Origin: CAZOKH01 sp964580315
GTDB taxonomy: Bacteria; Chloroflexota; Anaerolineae; Anaerolineales; Anaerolineaceae
Assembly: GCA_964580315.1 (NCBI GenBank)
Contig: CAZOKH010000013.1
Coordinates: 1-51,271, forward strand
Direction: 5' to 3'
DNA: 51,271 bases
Of this stretch, positions 8,100 through 16,597 are shown piece by piece; the first letter of the stretch is position 1; each line of letters starts with the position of its first letter. Both the position numbers and the translations under genes were made by a program. Under the pieces are notes generated by a model. That model saw only the letters and a list, made by a program, of their open reading frames with translations. It was not told the origin of the DNA and ran no database searches.

Positions 8100-8573
8100 A
8101 TGGCACATGGTTTCATCCAGGCTTACCGGCAAGCACCCTGGCGAATCCAGATACAAAGGATTGGCTCAATTTTGCTTTTAATGGTGGTTGCTGCCCTGGT
8201 GGCCGGTGTGTACCTGAACATCAGCGCGCAGTCCTCCACGATTGGCGTTGAAATTCAGGTGCTTGAAAATAACCGTGGTGACCTGCAGCGCGAGATTGCC
8301 AGCCTGAAGAACCAGATTGGCGTTCTAACATCGGCTGTTGAAATGGAAAAACGGGCAAAAGAAATGGGCTTTGAAACAGCAAACACGTACGATATGGAAT
8401 ACCTGCTGGTTCCCGGCTATCCGGGACGCCAGACTGCCATGCTGGCTCCCTTCTCAGGAACTGAGGCAGCCAGCCGCCAGGTTTCCAATCCCGGTTTCAG
8501 CACCTCTCTGTGGGACTGGCTCGCCCGCGGCGTGAATTACCTCAGCGAACAAACCGATGAGGTGCTGCCGTGA
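8100..8573 (+). CDS. ftsL: FtsL-like septum formation protein
   Basis: 157 residues, bitopic. A short cytoplasmic N terminus is followed by one membrane segment at about residues 21-42 (IGSILLLMVVAALVAGVYL) and a heptad-rich stretch (VEIQVLENNRGDLQREIASL onward, about residues 50-90) like the FtsL/DivIC coiled coil. The C-terminal 60 residues are a low-similarity extension. FtsL holds FtsQ and FtsB in the divisome and activates FtsWI. Position between rsmH and ftsI is the standard one. Primary sequence of this family is poorly conserved, so topology and synteny carry the call. It overlaps ftsI by 4 bases. Confidence 0.85.
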   Translation: MAHGFIQAYRQAPWRIQIQRIGSILLLMVVAALVAGVYLNISAQSSTIGVEIQVLENNRGDLQREIASLKNQIGVLTSAVEMEKRAKEMGFETANTYDMEYLLVPGYPGRQTAMLAPFSGTEAASRQVSNPGFSTSLWDWLARGVNYLSEQTDEVLP

Positions 8574-10342
8574 GAACCGATTTCTCCACCCGCCTGCTTT
8601 TCATCCGCATATTGTTCATCCTGGCCGGAGCCGCCATCCTGCTGCAAATTGTGCATCTGCAAACCAGCGCCAGCGCCAATGAACTGCGGGAACTGGGGGA
8701 ACTGTACAGCTACAAACGCGAGCTGGTCTATCCCGAACGCGGGTATATTTACGATCGTTACGGCCGGCTGTTGGCTGGCAATGAACAGGTGTACGAAGTG
8801 GGCGTCAATCTCGCTGAAATGCGAGAGCAGAACAATGCGCAGTCCATCGCCAGCGTGGTTTCCACTGTTTTGGATATGGATTACAACGATGTTTACGGCG
8901 ACCTGGTAAATCCTGAGAATCCAAACGCGGTGTATGTTGTCCTGAAAAATTATGTCTCACTTGAAAAAGGCAACCGGTTGAAATCAATCCAGGACGAATA
9001 CGAAAAATACATCACGCAATTGGGTTCAGCCAAAAGCCAGTCGGCGCCGCCCAACCTGCGCGGGCTGGAACTGGCCTCTCATTTGCAGCGCAGCTACCCC
9101 GAAAACAACCTTGCCTCCAATATCCTGGGGTTTTACACGCGCAACAACGAAGCCGTCATGGGCATCGAAGCGAAATACAACAGCCTGTTGGAAGGTACGC
9201 CTGTTGAAGTGGTGGTTTCAGTTGATCCCAACCAGATCGAAGAAATTCCCGATATCCCCTCCGGCGCCAGTTTAGTGCTGACCATTGACCGTGAAATTCA
9301 GGCGGAGATGGAAAACATTATTGACCGGGCAGTCAAATCCAGCGGAGCGCTCTCAGGCACCATCCTGGTGTACGACCCGGAGACTGGAGAGTTTCTTGCC
9401 ATGGCATCCAACCCGCGCATGAATCCCAATGAATACTGGGATTACCTGGACATGAAACATTTCAACCGCGCGGTTGATTATCCCTTTGAACCGGGATCGG
9501 TTTTCAAAGTGCTCACCATGGCAGCCGCGCTCGACAGCGGCGCTGTGCAGCCAGATACCTCCTTTGTGGATACCGGTGTGATTGAGGTGGGTGGATTAAG
9601 CATTTACAACTGGGACCGCGCGGCATGGGGACCGCAAACCATGCTGGGCTGCATGCAGCATTCGTTAAACGTGTGTCTCTCCTGGGTCGCGCTGCAGGTC
9701 GGCGCCGACAAGTTCTACAGTTACATGAAAGCCTTCGGCGTCGGTCACCGCACCAACATTGACCTGGCCGGCGAATCGCTCTGGCCCCTGGCAGTGCCCG
9801 GCGACGACAACTGGTATGAATCCAGCCTGGCCACCAATTCATTCGGCCAGGGGCTTTCCACCACACCGGTTCAACTGGTAACAGCGGTCGGCGCCATTGC
9901 CAACGACGGTGTGATGATGGCTCCGCATGTTTTACTGGGCTTTGTTGAGGACGGAAAGCAGTATAATACCAACCCGCAGGTGGTAGGAACCCCCATCAAA
10001 AAAGAAACAGCCCAAGTCCTCACCGCAATGCTGACCCTCTCACTGGATGAAGAAGCATCAGATGCCCTGGTGGAAGGATATCAGGTTGCCGGAAAAACCG
10101 GCACCGCTGAAATTGCCATCCCCGGCGAAGGTTATGTTACCAACATGACCAACGCCTCCTTCATCGGCTGGGGCCCTTCTGAAGATCCGCAATTCGTCGT
10201 TTACGTCTGGCTGGAAGAACCCAAAACCTCACCCTGGGGCTCTGTTGTAGCTGCCCCAATTTTCAGCCAGGTGGTGGAAAAATTGGTAGTGCTGATGGAT
10301 ATTCCCCCGGATGATGTTCGCCTGGGGTTACGAGCGCAATAA
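8570..10342 (+). CDS. ftsI: Peptidoglycan D,D-transpeptidase FtsI (class B PBP)
   Basis: 590 residues from a GTG that overlaps the ftsL TGA (GTGA). One N-terminal membrane anchor (about residues 8-28), then the PBP dimerisation domain starting with ELVYPERGYIYDRYGRLLA, then the transpeptidase domain. Active-site motifs are complete: SVFK (S310-K313), SLN (365-367) and KTG (509-511). It cross-links septal peptidoglycan outside the membrane together with FtsW. No PASTA repeats are present. The next gene is murF only 11 bases on; murE, normally between them, is absent. Confidence 0.95.
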   Translation: MRTDFSTRLLFIRILFILAGAAILLQIVHLQTSASANELRELGELYSYKRELVYPERGYIYDRYGRLLAGNEQVYEVGVNLAEMREQNNAQSIASVVSTVLDMDYNDVYGDLVNPENPNAVYVVLKNYVSLEKGNRLKSIQDEYEKYITQLGSAKSQSAPPNLRGLELASHLQRSYPENNLASNILGFYTRNNEAVMGIEAKYNSLLEGTPVEVVVSVDPNQIEEIPDIPSGASLVLTIDREIQAEMENIIDRAVKSSGALSGTILVYDPETGEFLAMASNPRMNPNEYWDYLDMKHFNRAVDYPFEPGSVFKVLTMAAALDSGAVQPDTSFVDTGVIEVGGLSIYNWDRAAWGPQTMLGCMQHSLNVCLSWVALQVGADKFYSYMKAFGVGHRTNIDLAGESLWPLAVPGDDNWYESSLATNSFGQGLSTTPVQLVTAVGAIANDGVMMAPHVLLGFVEDGKQYNTNPQVVGTPIKKETAQVLTAMLTLSLDEEASDALVEGYQVAGKTGTAEIAIPGEGYVTNMTNASFIGWGPSEDPQFVVYVWLEEPKTSPWGSVVAAPIFSQVVEKLVVLMDIPPDDVRLGLRAQ

Positions 10343-10353
10343 AGGATTACAAC

Positions 10354-11532
10354 TTGTACCAACTGGCAGACATACTGGAAGCCCTGACCGGCAAACGTCT
10401 TCCCGAAGCCTCTATGGTCATCAGCGAGGCGGCAATCGATTCGCGCCAGGTGATTCCGGCTGCCATGTTCGTAGCTTTGCCAGGCGAGCGTGTGGATGGG
10501 CATGATTATGTAGGAAATGCATTTCAGCGCGGCGCCCACCTTGCCCTGGTGGAGAAAGACCTGTCAGCGCAGTTTCCCGTTCTTGACCTGCGCAAAAGCC
10601 AGGCGGCTGATGCGCTGGTCATTCCGCAGCCGCCGTTTTGCCTCCGGGTGGATAACAGCCTGACTGCCCTGCAGGCCATCGCCAAATTCTGGCGCAGTCA
10701 ATTCGCCAACCTGCGCGTGGTAGGTATCACTGGCAGCGTGGGCAAATCAACCACCAAAGAACTGATCGCCGAAGTGCTGCATCAGCGTTACCGCACGCTG
10801 AAGAACATCGGCAATTTGAACAACGAGATCGGGCTGCCGCTGACCTTGCTGCGNNNNNNNNNNNNNNNNNNNNNNNNNNNNNNNNNNNNNNNNNNNNNNN
10901 NNNNNNNNNNNNNNNNNNNNNNNNNNNNNNNNNNNNNNNNNNNNNNNNNNNNNTTTCGGCTGCACCACCAGAACGAAACCATTCACCTGCGCGTCCCGCT
11001 CATCGGCCGGCACTCGGTGCAAACTGCTTTGCGGGCTGCCGCCGTGGGCCTGGTCGAAGACCTGACCTGGGATGAGATTGTGACCGGCTTGCAGCACGGG
11101 CGCAATCAATTGCGCATGGTGGCGGTTCACACCGACAACGGCGCGCTGATCCTGGACGACACTTACAACGCCTCGCCCGAATCGACCATGGCAGCTTTAA
11201 ACCTGCTGGAAGAAATGAACGGACGCAAAATCGCCGTGCTGGGCGATATGCTGGAACTGGGCCCCTACGAAGTGACCGGGCACCGCATGGTGGGTGTGCG
11301 TGCTGCCCAGGTTTGCGATTTGCTGGTGGGCGTCGGGCAGCGCAGCCAGAACATCATCCAGGCTGCCCTTGATTCGGGCATGCAGTCCTCACTGACCCAC
11401 TGGACGCCTGATACCCAGGGCGCCACCGAATTGCTTGAAAAAATCCTTCACGAAGGTGATGTTGTGTTAATTAAAGGTTCGCGCGGTTTACAGATGGAAA
11501 AAATTGTGTACGCAATTGAGGCAAGCGAATGA
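10354..11532 (+). CDS. murF: UDP-MurNAc-pentapeptide synthetase MurF (interrupted by an N gap)
   Basis: The start is TTG at 10354 (YQLADILEALTGKRLPEAS), with AAAGGA just upstream. The ATP loop GITGSVGKSTTKELIAEVL and the middle-domain sequence NIGNLNNEIGLPLTLL are followed by 100 N, then the C-terminal domain with VPLIGRHSVQTALRAAAVGL, LDDTYNASPESTMAALNLL and VLGDMLELG. It adds D-Ala-D-Ala to the UDP-MurNAc-tripeptide. Only about 358 residues are real; family members have about 450, so roughly 95 residues (about 290 bp) are missing and the gap is larger than 100 bp. It ends in an ATGA overlap with mraY. Confidence 0.92.
   Translation: MYQLADILEALTGKRLPEASMVISEAAIDSRQVIPAAMFVALPGERVDGHDYVGNAFQRGAHLALVEKDLSAQFPVLDLRKSQAADALVIPQPPFCLRVDNSLTALQAIAKFWRSQFANLRVVGITGSVGKSTTKELIAEVLHQRYRTLKNIGNLNNEIGLPLTLLXXXXXXXXXXXXXXXXXXXXXXXXXXXXXXXXXXFRLHHQNETIHLRVPLIGRHSVQTALRAAAVGLVEDLTWDEIVTGLQHGRNQLRMVAVHTDNGALILDDTYNASPESTMAALNLLEEMNGRKIAVLGDMLELGPYEVTGHRMVGVRAAQVCDLLVGVGQRSQNIIQAALDSGMQSSLTHWTPDTQGATELLEKILHEGDVVLIKGSRGLQMEKIVYAIEASE
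10854..10953. other. Assembly gap (100 N) inside murF
   Basis: Exactly 100 N, the usual placeholder for a gap of unknown size. From MurF length, about 290 bp is probably missing: the stretch between the GLPLTLL and FRLHHQ segments. Confidence 0.97.
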
Positions 11533-12527
11533 AAGAAGCATCTCTTGAAATGGCGCTTGCAACTCTCAGCTTCATGATGGCGGTCATCTGGGGCGGTCCC
11601 CTGATCCGCATTTTGCGCTATTTAAAGATTGGCAAATTGATCCGCGTTGAGGGGCCCGAGAGCCACATCACCAAAATGGGCACCCCCACCATGGGCGGCA
11701 TGATGATTATTATGCCAATTGCCCTGCTGTCGATTCTGATGAACGCCGCCTCCTTGATCGGGCTGGACTTTGAATTTTTGGGCGAATCGGTATTGCTGCC
11801 CCTGGTTGTCATGCTGGTTTTCGGGCTGCTGGGCGCCATTGATGACTGGGAAGGCATTCGCGGACCGCGCCGCGGCCTGGGAATGCGCGCGCGCACCAAG
11901 TTCCTCATCCAGGGCATCATTGCCTTTGGAATTGCCATGGTACTTCGCCGCATCATCGGCGTGCCTGAAATGTACTGGCCAGGTGTGGAAGAGCCTTTTG
12001 AACTGGGACCCTGGTATATTCCCATCGCCATCTTCATCATTGTGGGTTCCTCCAATGCCGTCAATTTTACCGACGGTCTGGATGGCCTGGCCGGGTTGGT
12101 TTCAGCCACGGCATTCATCATTTACGGCGGCATCGCGCTGATGCAGGGTCAAATCCTGCTGGGCAGGTTCTGTTTCACCGTGGTGGGCGCCCTGTTCGGG
12201 TTTTTGTGGTTCAACGTGCATCCCGCAGAACTGTTCATGGGCGACACGGGTTCACTTTCGATGGGCGCCACACTGGGCGTCATCGCTCTGCTCACCGGTC
12301 AATGGCTGCTGCTGCCCCTGGTGGCCATCATCCCGGTCAGTGAAACGGTCAGTGTAATTTTGCAAATCGCATTTTTCAAAATCACCAAGGGACGCCGTTT
12401 GTTCAAAATGGCACCTCTTCATCATCATTTTGAAATGCTGGGTTGGAGTGAAACGCAGGTTGTGCAGCGTTTCTGGCTGGTTAGCCTGATGTTTGGTATG
12501 TTGGCTTTGGCTGTTGCGGTGGTGTAA
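11529..12527 (+). CDS. mraY: Phospho-MurNAc-pentapeptide transferase MraY
   Basis: 332 residues with about ten membrane segments. It attaches phospho-MurNAc-pentapeptide to undecaprenyl phosphate at the inner face of the membrane, giving lipid I. Conserved loops are visible: HITKMGTPTMGGMMII, GAIDDWEGIRGPRRGLGMRA, SNAVNFTDGLDGLAG, HPAELFMGDTGSLSMG and MAPLHHHFEMLGWSE. The DDxxK element of most MraY proteins reads DDWEG here, so the second half of that motif is altered while both aspartates remain. The ATG overlaps the murF TGA by 4 bases and the stop is 3 bases before murD. Confidence 0.94.
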   Translation: MKEASLEMALATLSFMMAVIWGGPLIRILRYLKIGKLIRVEGPESHITKMGTPTMGGMMIIMPIALLSILMNAASLIGLDFEFLGESVLLPLVVMLVFGLLGAIDDWEGIRGPRRGLGMRARTKFLIQGIIAFGIAMVLRRIIGVPEMYWPGVEEPFELGPWYIPIAIFIIVGSSNAVNFTDGLDGLAGLVSATAFIIYGGIALMQGQILLGRFCFTVVGALFGFLWFNVHPAELFMGDTGSLSMGATLGVIALLTGQWLLLPLVAIIPVSETVSVILQIAFFKITKGRRLFKMAPLHHHFEMLGWSETQVVQRFWLVSLMFGMLALAVAVV

Positions 12528-12530
12528 ACG

Positions 12531-13790
12531 ATGAGTGATTGGACTGGACGCAAAGTGCTGGTGTTGGGAGCCGCCCGTCAGGGATTGGCTCTGGCGCGAT
12601 TCCTGTGCCAACGCGGCGCACAGGTCACACTCAACGACCGCCGCTCGCCCGACCAGCTCCAATCTGCACGCCAGGCTCTGGCAGAATATCCCATCCGCTG
12701 GGCGCTGGGAGACCACGACCTGCGCTGGCTGGACGGTATTGACCTGGTGTGCATTTCGGGCGGCGTGCCGCTTACCCTGCCCATTGTGGAAGAAGCTCAA
12801 AAACGCCAGGTATCGCTTTCCAACGACTCGCAGATCTTCCTGGACGATGTTCCAGCGCAGGTGATCGGCATCACCGGGTCAGCCGGGAAGACCACCACCG
12901 TCTCGTTGATGGGTGAAATGGCGCGCCAGCATGCCGCACCTGACCAGAAAGTTTGGGTAGGCGGAAATATCGGCCTGCCCCTGGTGGATATGGTGGATGA
13001 AATCAGCCCCCACGACATCGTGGTATTGGAACTGTCATCTTTCCAGCTTGAGTTGATGACAAAATCGCCGCACATTGCCGCTGTGCTGAACATCACCCCC
13101 AATCATCTCGACCGCCATGCCACCCTGGAGGCCTACAGCGCCGCCAAGGCTCGCATCATCGATTTTCAAAATGAAAATGACCTGGCGATTTTAGATCGTG
13201 AAGATCCCGGTTCCTGGGCGCTTGCGCCGCGTGTTCCAGGCAAACTGGTTTCCTTCGGCCTGCAGCCGCTGCCCCAGGGCCAGGCAGGCACCTACCTTCA
13301 ACATGACCGGTTGTGCTATTCAGACGGCGCCAATGAATTAGAAATCATGCCGGTAGATACCATCCACCTGCGCGGCGTGCACAATCAATTGAATGTCCTG
13401 GCAGCCTGCGCCGTGGCAACAGCCGCCGGTTTTTCCACCGCAGCCATGACGCAGGCGGTGTCCGGCTTCAACGGCGTTGCCCACCGCCTGGAATGGGTGC
13501 GCACCCTGAATGGTGTGAAATGGTACAACGACTCGATTGCCACCGCACCCGAGCGCACCGTGGCGGCCATCCATTCCTTCACCGAGCCGCTGGTGCTGCT
13601 GCTGGGNNNNNNNNNNNNNNNNNNNNNNNNNNNNNNNNNNNNNNNNNNNNNNNNNNNNNNNNNNNNNNNNNNNNNNNNNNNNNNNNNNNNNNNNNNNNNN
13701 NNNNNNCCGGGCGGCACCAGTTATGACGAATTTGTAGATTTTGAGGAGCGCGGAAAGCGATTTAGCGAATGGGTTCATCAACTCTCGTAA
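12531..13790 (+). CDS. murD: UDP-MurNAc-L-alanine:D-glutamate ligase MurD (interrupted by an N gap)
   Basis: The N-terminal Rossmann-like domain starts KVLVLGAARQGLALARFL, the ATP loop is IGITGSAGKTTTVSLMG, and KVWVGGNIGLPLVDMVDE and VLELSSFQLELM are conserved. The C-terminal domain begins FNGVAHRLEWVRTLNGVKWYNDS and ends PGGTSYDEFVDFEERGKRF. Between LVLLL and PGGTSYDEF a 100-N gap removes the usual LGGxDK stretch and following helices. About 385 residues are visible against about 450 expected, so roughly 200 bp are missing. It adds D-glutamate to UDP-MurNAc-L-Ala. Its last 22 bases overlap ftsW. Confidence 0.92.
   Translation: MSDWTGRKVLVLGAARQGLALARFLCQRGAQVTLNDRRSPDQLQSARQALAEYPIRWALGDHDLRWLDGIDLVCISGGVPLTLPIVEEAQKRQVSLSNDSQIFLDDVPAQVIGITGSAGKTTTVSLMGEMARQHAAPDQKVWVGGNIGLPLVDMVDEISPHDIVVLELSSFQLELMTKSPHIAAVLNITPNHLDRHATLEAYSAAKARIIDFQNENDLAILDREDPGSWALAPRVPGKLVSFGLQPLPQGQAGTYLQHDRLCYSDGANELEIMPVDTIHLRGVHNQLNVLAACAVATAAGFSTAAMTQAVSGFNGVAHRLEWVRTLNGVKWYNDSIATAPERTVAAIHSFTEPLVLLLXXXXXXXXXXXXXXXXXXXXXXXXXXXXXXXXXXPGGTSYDEFVDFEERGKRFSEWVHQLS
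13607..13706. other. Assembly gap (100 N) inside murD
   Basis: Exactly 100 N. Missing protein probably spans the GG-DK loop and two helices of the C-terminal domain, around 200 bp judged from family length. Confidence 0.97.
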
Positions 13791-15022
13791 GCGAATCTGC
13801 TGCAACCGGTTCAACAGCCCGCAGCCGCACACACGGCAGCTTCAAGCTGCACGTCGATCCACTGCTGATCATTACCGTTGCCAGCCTGCTCATCTTTGGG
13901 CTGCTGATGGTCTATTCCAGCAGTTGGCCCATCGGCATTAAAAACGGCGACCCGGGTTTTGTTCTGAACAACCAGTTGCGGTGGGCAGTGGTGGGCGTCA
14001 TTGCGCTGTGCGCCCTGACATTCCTGGATTATCACCGCCTGGCGCAATTTGCCCTGCCCATCATGCTGGTCACCATCCTGCTGCTGATTGTGGTGCTGTT
14101 CGTCAACCCGAACCCCAATGTGCCGGGCCGAACACTGTTCAAAAATTCCGTGCAGCCCTCCGAGATGGCAAAACTGGCAATCATCATTTATCTTTCCGTC
14201 TGGCTGGTTTCCAAAAAAGACCAGTTGAATAAGTTTACGCTGGGTTTGGTGCCGCTGATGACCATTGTGGCTTTCACGGCATCCATTATTGTTTTGCAGC
14301 CCGACCTGAGCGCTGCTGCAACTGTGGTGATCCTGGGTATCACACTGTTCTTCCTCACCGGCAGCGATGTGCGCCAGATTGCACTGCTGCTGCTGGTGAT
14401 TGCCCTGGTGGGATTGGTGGTAATCAATTTCAGTTCCACCGGCCGGCAGCGCCTGACCGACTTCCAATCAGGCTGGCGCGACCCCATCGAGGCATCTTAC
14501 CATGTGCAGCGCGCCTTTGAAGCCATTGTGAATGGCGGTATTTTTGGTGTGGGCATTGGCAAAGGCACCACCAAGTTCACCGGTCTGCCCGTACCCTGGA
14601 CAGACAGCATTTTTGCGGTAATTGCCGAAGAGACCGGCCTGATTGGCGCCATCTTCATTGTGGGCGCCTACATGGTGTTCATCTGGCGTGGTTTTGTGAT
14701 TGCAAATCACGCCCCTGATATGATGGGCAAGTTGATGGCAGCCGGCATCACCTGCTGGATTGGCCTGGAAGCCATCATCAATATGGGTGTGTTAATCAAC
14801 CTGGCGCCAATGGCAGGCAATGCTTTGCCGCTGGTCAGCGCGGGCGGTTCCAGCCTGGTCACCACCATGGTAGGAATCGGAATCTTAATGAGTATTGGAA
14901 GGCTGGGGAATTCATCCCTGGCTGGTTCCAACGGGAGATCATTTGATGCGGTTGTTGATTTGCGCGGGCGGGACAGGCGGCGGAGTGTACCCCGCCGTGG
15001 CCGTTTTACAGGCGCTCGGTAA
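13769..15022 (+). CDS. ftsW: Septal peptidoglycan polymerase FtsW (SEDS family)
   Basis: 417 residues, about ten membrane segments beginning at LLIITVASLLIFGLLMVYSS. SEDS signatures are present: FKNSVQPSEMAKLAIIIYL, VLQPDLSAAATVVILGI, SYHVQRAFEAIVNGGIFGVG, TDSIFAVIAEETGLIGA and PLVSAGGSSLVTTMVGIG. It polymerises lipid II glycan strands with FtsI. The ATG at 13769 overlaps the end of murD by 22 bases. The frame stays open 77 bases into murG, giving an arginine-rich cytoplasmic tail (RGRDRRRSVPRRGRFTGAR). That tail is probably translated but not conserved. No strong ribosome site is seen, suggesting coupling to murD. Confidence 0.93.
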   Translation: MGSSTLVSESAATGSTARSRTHGSFKLHVDPLLIITVASLLIFGLLMVYSSSWPIGIKNGDPGFVLNNQLRWAVVGVIALCALTFLDYHRLAQFALPIMLVTILLLIVVLFVNPNPNVPGRTLFKNSVQPSEMAKLAIIIYLSVWLVSKKDQLNKFTLGLVPLMTIVAFTASIIVLQPDLSAAATVVILGITLFFLTGSDVRQIALLLLVIALVGLVVINFSSTGRQRLTDFQSGWRDPIEASYHVQRAFEAIVNGGIFGVGIGKGTTKFTGLPVPWTDSIFAVIAEETGLIGAIFIVGAYMVFIWRGFVIANHAPDMMGKLMAAGITCWIGLEAIINMGVLINLAPMAGNALPLVSAGGSSLVTTMVGIGILMSIGRLGNSSLAGSNGRSFDAVVDLRGRDRRRSVPRRGRFTGAR

Positions 15023-16058
15023 ACGCTCACACACTGTTCTGTGGGTTGGCAGCGAAGACGGGATGGAAGCCCGTCTAGTTTCACGTACCGGCACCCGGTT
15101 TGAGGGAATTCCTGCCGCCGGAGTGCACGGTGTGGGACTGACTGCCCTGCCCGGCAACCTGTGGCGTTTGCTGCGCGGTTATATTGCCGCCCGCCGCATC
15201 ATCAAACAATTCAAGCCCGATGTGCTTTTCTTCACCGGAGGCTATGTGGCAGTACCCATGGCATTGGCAGGTTTTCACAAACCCATCCTTTTATACGTTC
15301 CAGACATTGAGCCGGGATTGGCGCTCAAAGTGCTGGCGCGCTTTGCCAATTGTATTGGCCTCACGGTAGATCAATCCAGCGCATTCTTCCCATCCAAAAC
15401 CCGCATGGTAACCACTGGCTACCCGCTGCGCGAAGAGTTTACCCGCTGGCAGCGCCCCGATGCCGTGCAAACCCTGGGGCTTGAAAATGGCTTGCCCACA
15501 TTGCTGGTTTTTGGCGGCAGCAAAGGCGCGCGTTCCATCAACCGCGCCGTTCTGGCGGTGCTGCCCGATTTGCTGAAATTTGCCCAGGTCATTCACATCA
15601 GCGGCCAGCTCGACTGGGCTGAAGTGGAAACCGCCCGCGGCAGCCTGCCGGCCGATCTGGCTGCCCGCTATCATGCCTATCCCTATCTCTATGATGAAAT
15701 GGGCGCAGCCATGGCTGCTGCCGACCTGGTGATTTCGCGCGCCGGCGCTTCCACGCTGGGAGAATTTCCTCATTACGGCTTGCCCGCCGTGCTGGTACCC
15801 TATCCGTATGCCTGGCGCTACCAGAAGGTCAACGCCGAGCATTTATGCAGCCAGGGCGCGGCCGTAATGCTCGAAGATCAAAACCTGGCTTCACAGTTAT
15901 TCTCTACCATTCAAAACCTGCTGAACGACGCCAACAAACTGGAAAGCATGCGCCAGGCGATGCGCGGGCTTGCCAGACCACAGGCAGCCAACCATCTGGC
16001 CGAATTGCTGCAAGACCTGGCTGCCCCATCAACCCGAAAACTGGGGGTGGCTTCATGA
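14946..16058 (+). CDS. murG: Lipid II synthase MurG (GT28 glycosyltransferase)
   Basis: 370 residues from the ATG at 14946, with GGGAGA about 8 bases upstream; the open frame to 14895 would lengthen the N terminus beyond the family start. MRLLICAGGTGGGVYPAVAV is the first glycine loop, FGGSKGARSINRAVL the second, and LVISRAGASTLGEFPHYGLP the acceptor-side motif. It transfers GlcNAc from UDP-GlcNAc to lipid I on the cytoplasmic face. The loop-1 histidine (GGTGGH in most bacteria) is glycine here. The gene overlaps ftsW by 77 bases and ends in an ATGA overlap with the CvpA-like gene. Confidence 0.94.
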   Translation: MRLLICAGGTGGGVYPAVAVLQALGKRSHTVLWVGSEDGMEARLVSRTGTRFEGIPAAGVHGVGLTALPGNLWRLLRGYIAARRIIKQFKPDVLFFTGGYVAVPMALAGFHKPILLYVPDIEPGLALKVLARFANCIGLTVDQSSAFFPSKTRMVTTGYPLREEFTRWQRPDAVQTLGLENGLPTLLVFGGSKGARSINRAVLAVLPDLLKFAQVIHISGQLDWAEVETARGSLPADLAARYHAYPYLYDEMGAAMAAADLVISRAGASTLGEFPHYGLPAVLVPYPYAWRYQKVNAEHLCSQGAAVMLEDQNLASQLFSTIQNLLNDANKLESMRQAMRGLARPQAANHLAELLQDLAAPSTRKLGVAS

Positions 16059-16597
16059 TCAGTCTGCATGCCCTCTTCTGGATTTTTGTTGCCTTATTTG
16101 CCTGCATCGGAGCCATCCGCGGATGGGCAAAAGAACTGCTGGTGAGCTTTGCGGTTGTGCTTGGGTTGTTCATTATCACCGTGCTGGAATCGTTCATTCC
16201 AGCCATGCGCGACCTGGCTGCCACACAGGCTGACAACACCTCGCTGTTCTGGATCAGAACCATCATCCTCACCATTCTGGTTTTCTTTGGCTACCAGGGA
16301 CCCAACATCAGCAAACTGGCAGCCACCGGCAAATTTGTGCGCGAACGTTTCCAGGATGTGCTGCTCGGCATGTTCCTGGGTGCGTTTAATGGTTTTTTGG
16401 TGTTCGGCACCATCTGGGCATTCCTGAATTCAGCCAATTACCCCTTTGAGATGATCATTGCCCCTCAAATTGGCACCCCGGCCGGAGACGCCGCCATGCG
16501 CCTGTTGGAATACATGCCGCCGCAAATTCTTGTCTCCCCGTGGATTTACATTGCGGTGGCCATATCGTTTACCTTTGTTCTGGTGGTGTTTATCTGA
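16055..16597 (+). CDS. CvpA-like membrane protein in the dcw cluster
   Basis: 180 residues, four predicted membrane segments. The N terminus (LFWIFVALFACIGAIRGWAKELLVSFAVVLG) has the CvpA pattern of a hydrophobic helix, a G-x-x-RGW-x-KE turn and a second helix. CvpA-like proteins are linked to colicin V export and envelope stress, but their role is unclear. The ATG at 16055 overlaps the murG TGA by 4 bases, and its own TGA overlaps the murC ATG, so it is embedded in the cell-wall operon and presumably produced with it. The similarity is confined to the first half. Function unknown. Confidence 0.72.
   Translation: MISLHALFWIFVALFACIGAIRGWAKELLVSFAVVLGLFIITVLESFIPAMRDLAATQADNTSLFWIRTIILTILVFFGYQGPNISKLAATGKFVRERFQDVLLGMFLGAFNGFLVFGTIWAFLNSANYPFEMIIAPQIGTPAGDAAMRLLEYMPPQILVSPWIYIAVAISFTFVLVVFI

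Noticed and set aside
10854..10953. Insertion element or frameshift in murF
   Set aside because: The N run is an assembly placeholder; sequence on both sides fits one uninterrupted MurF.
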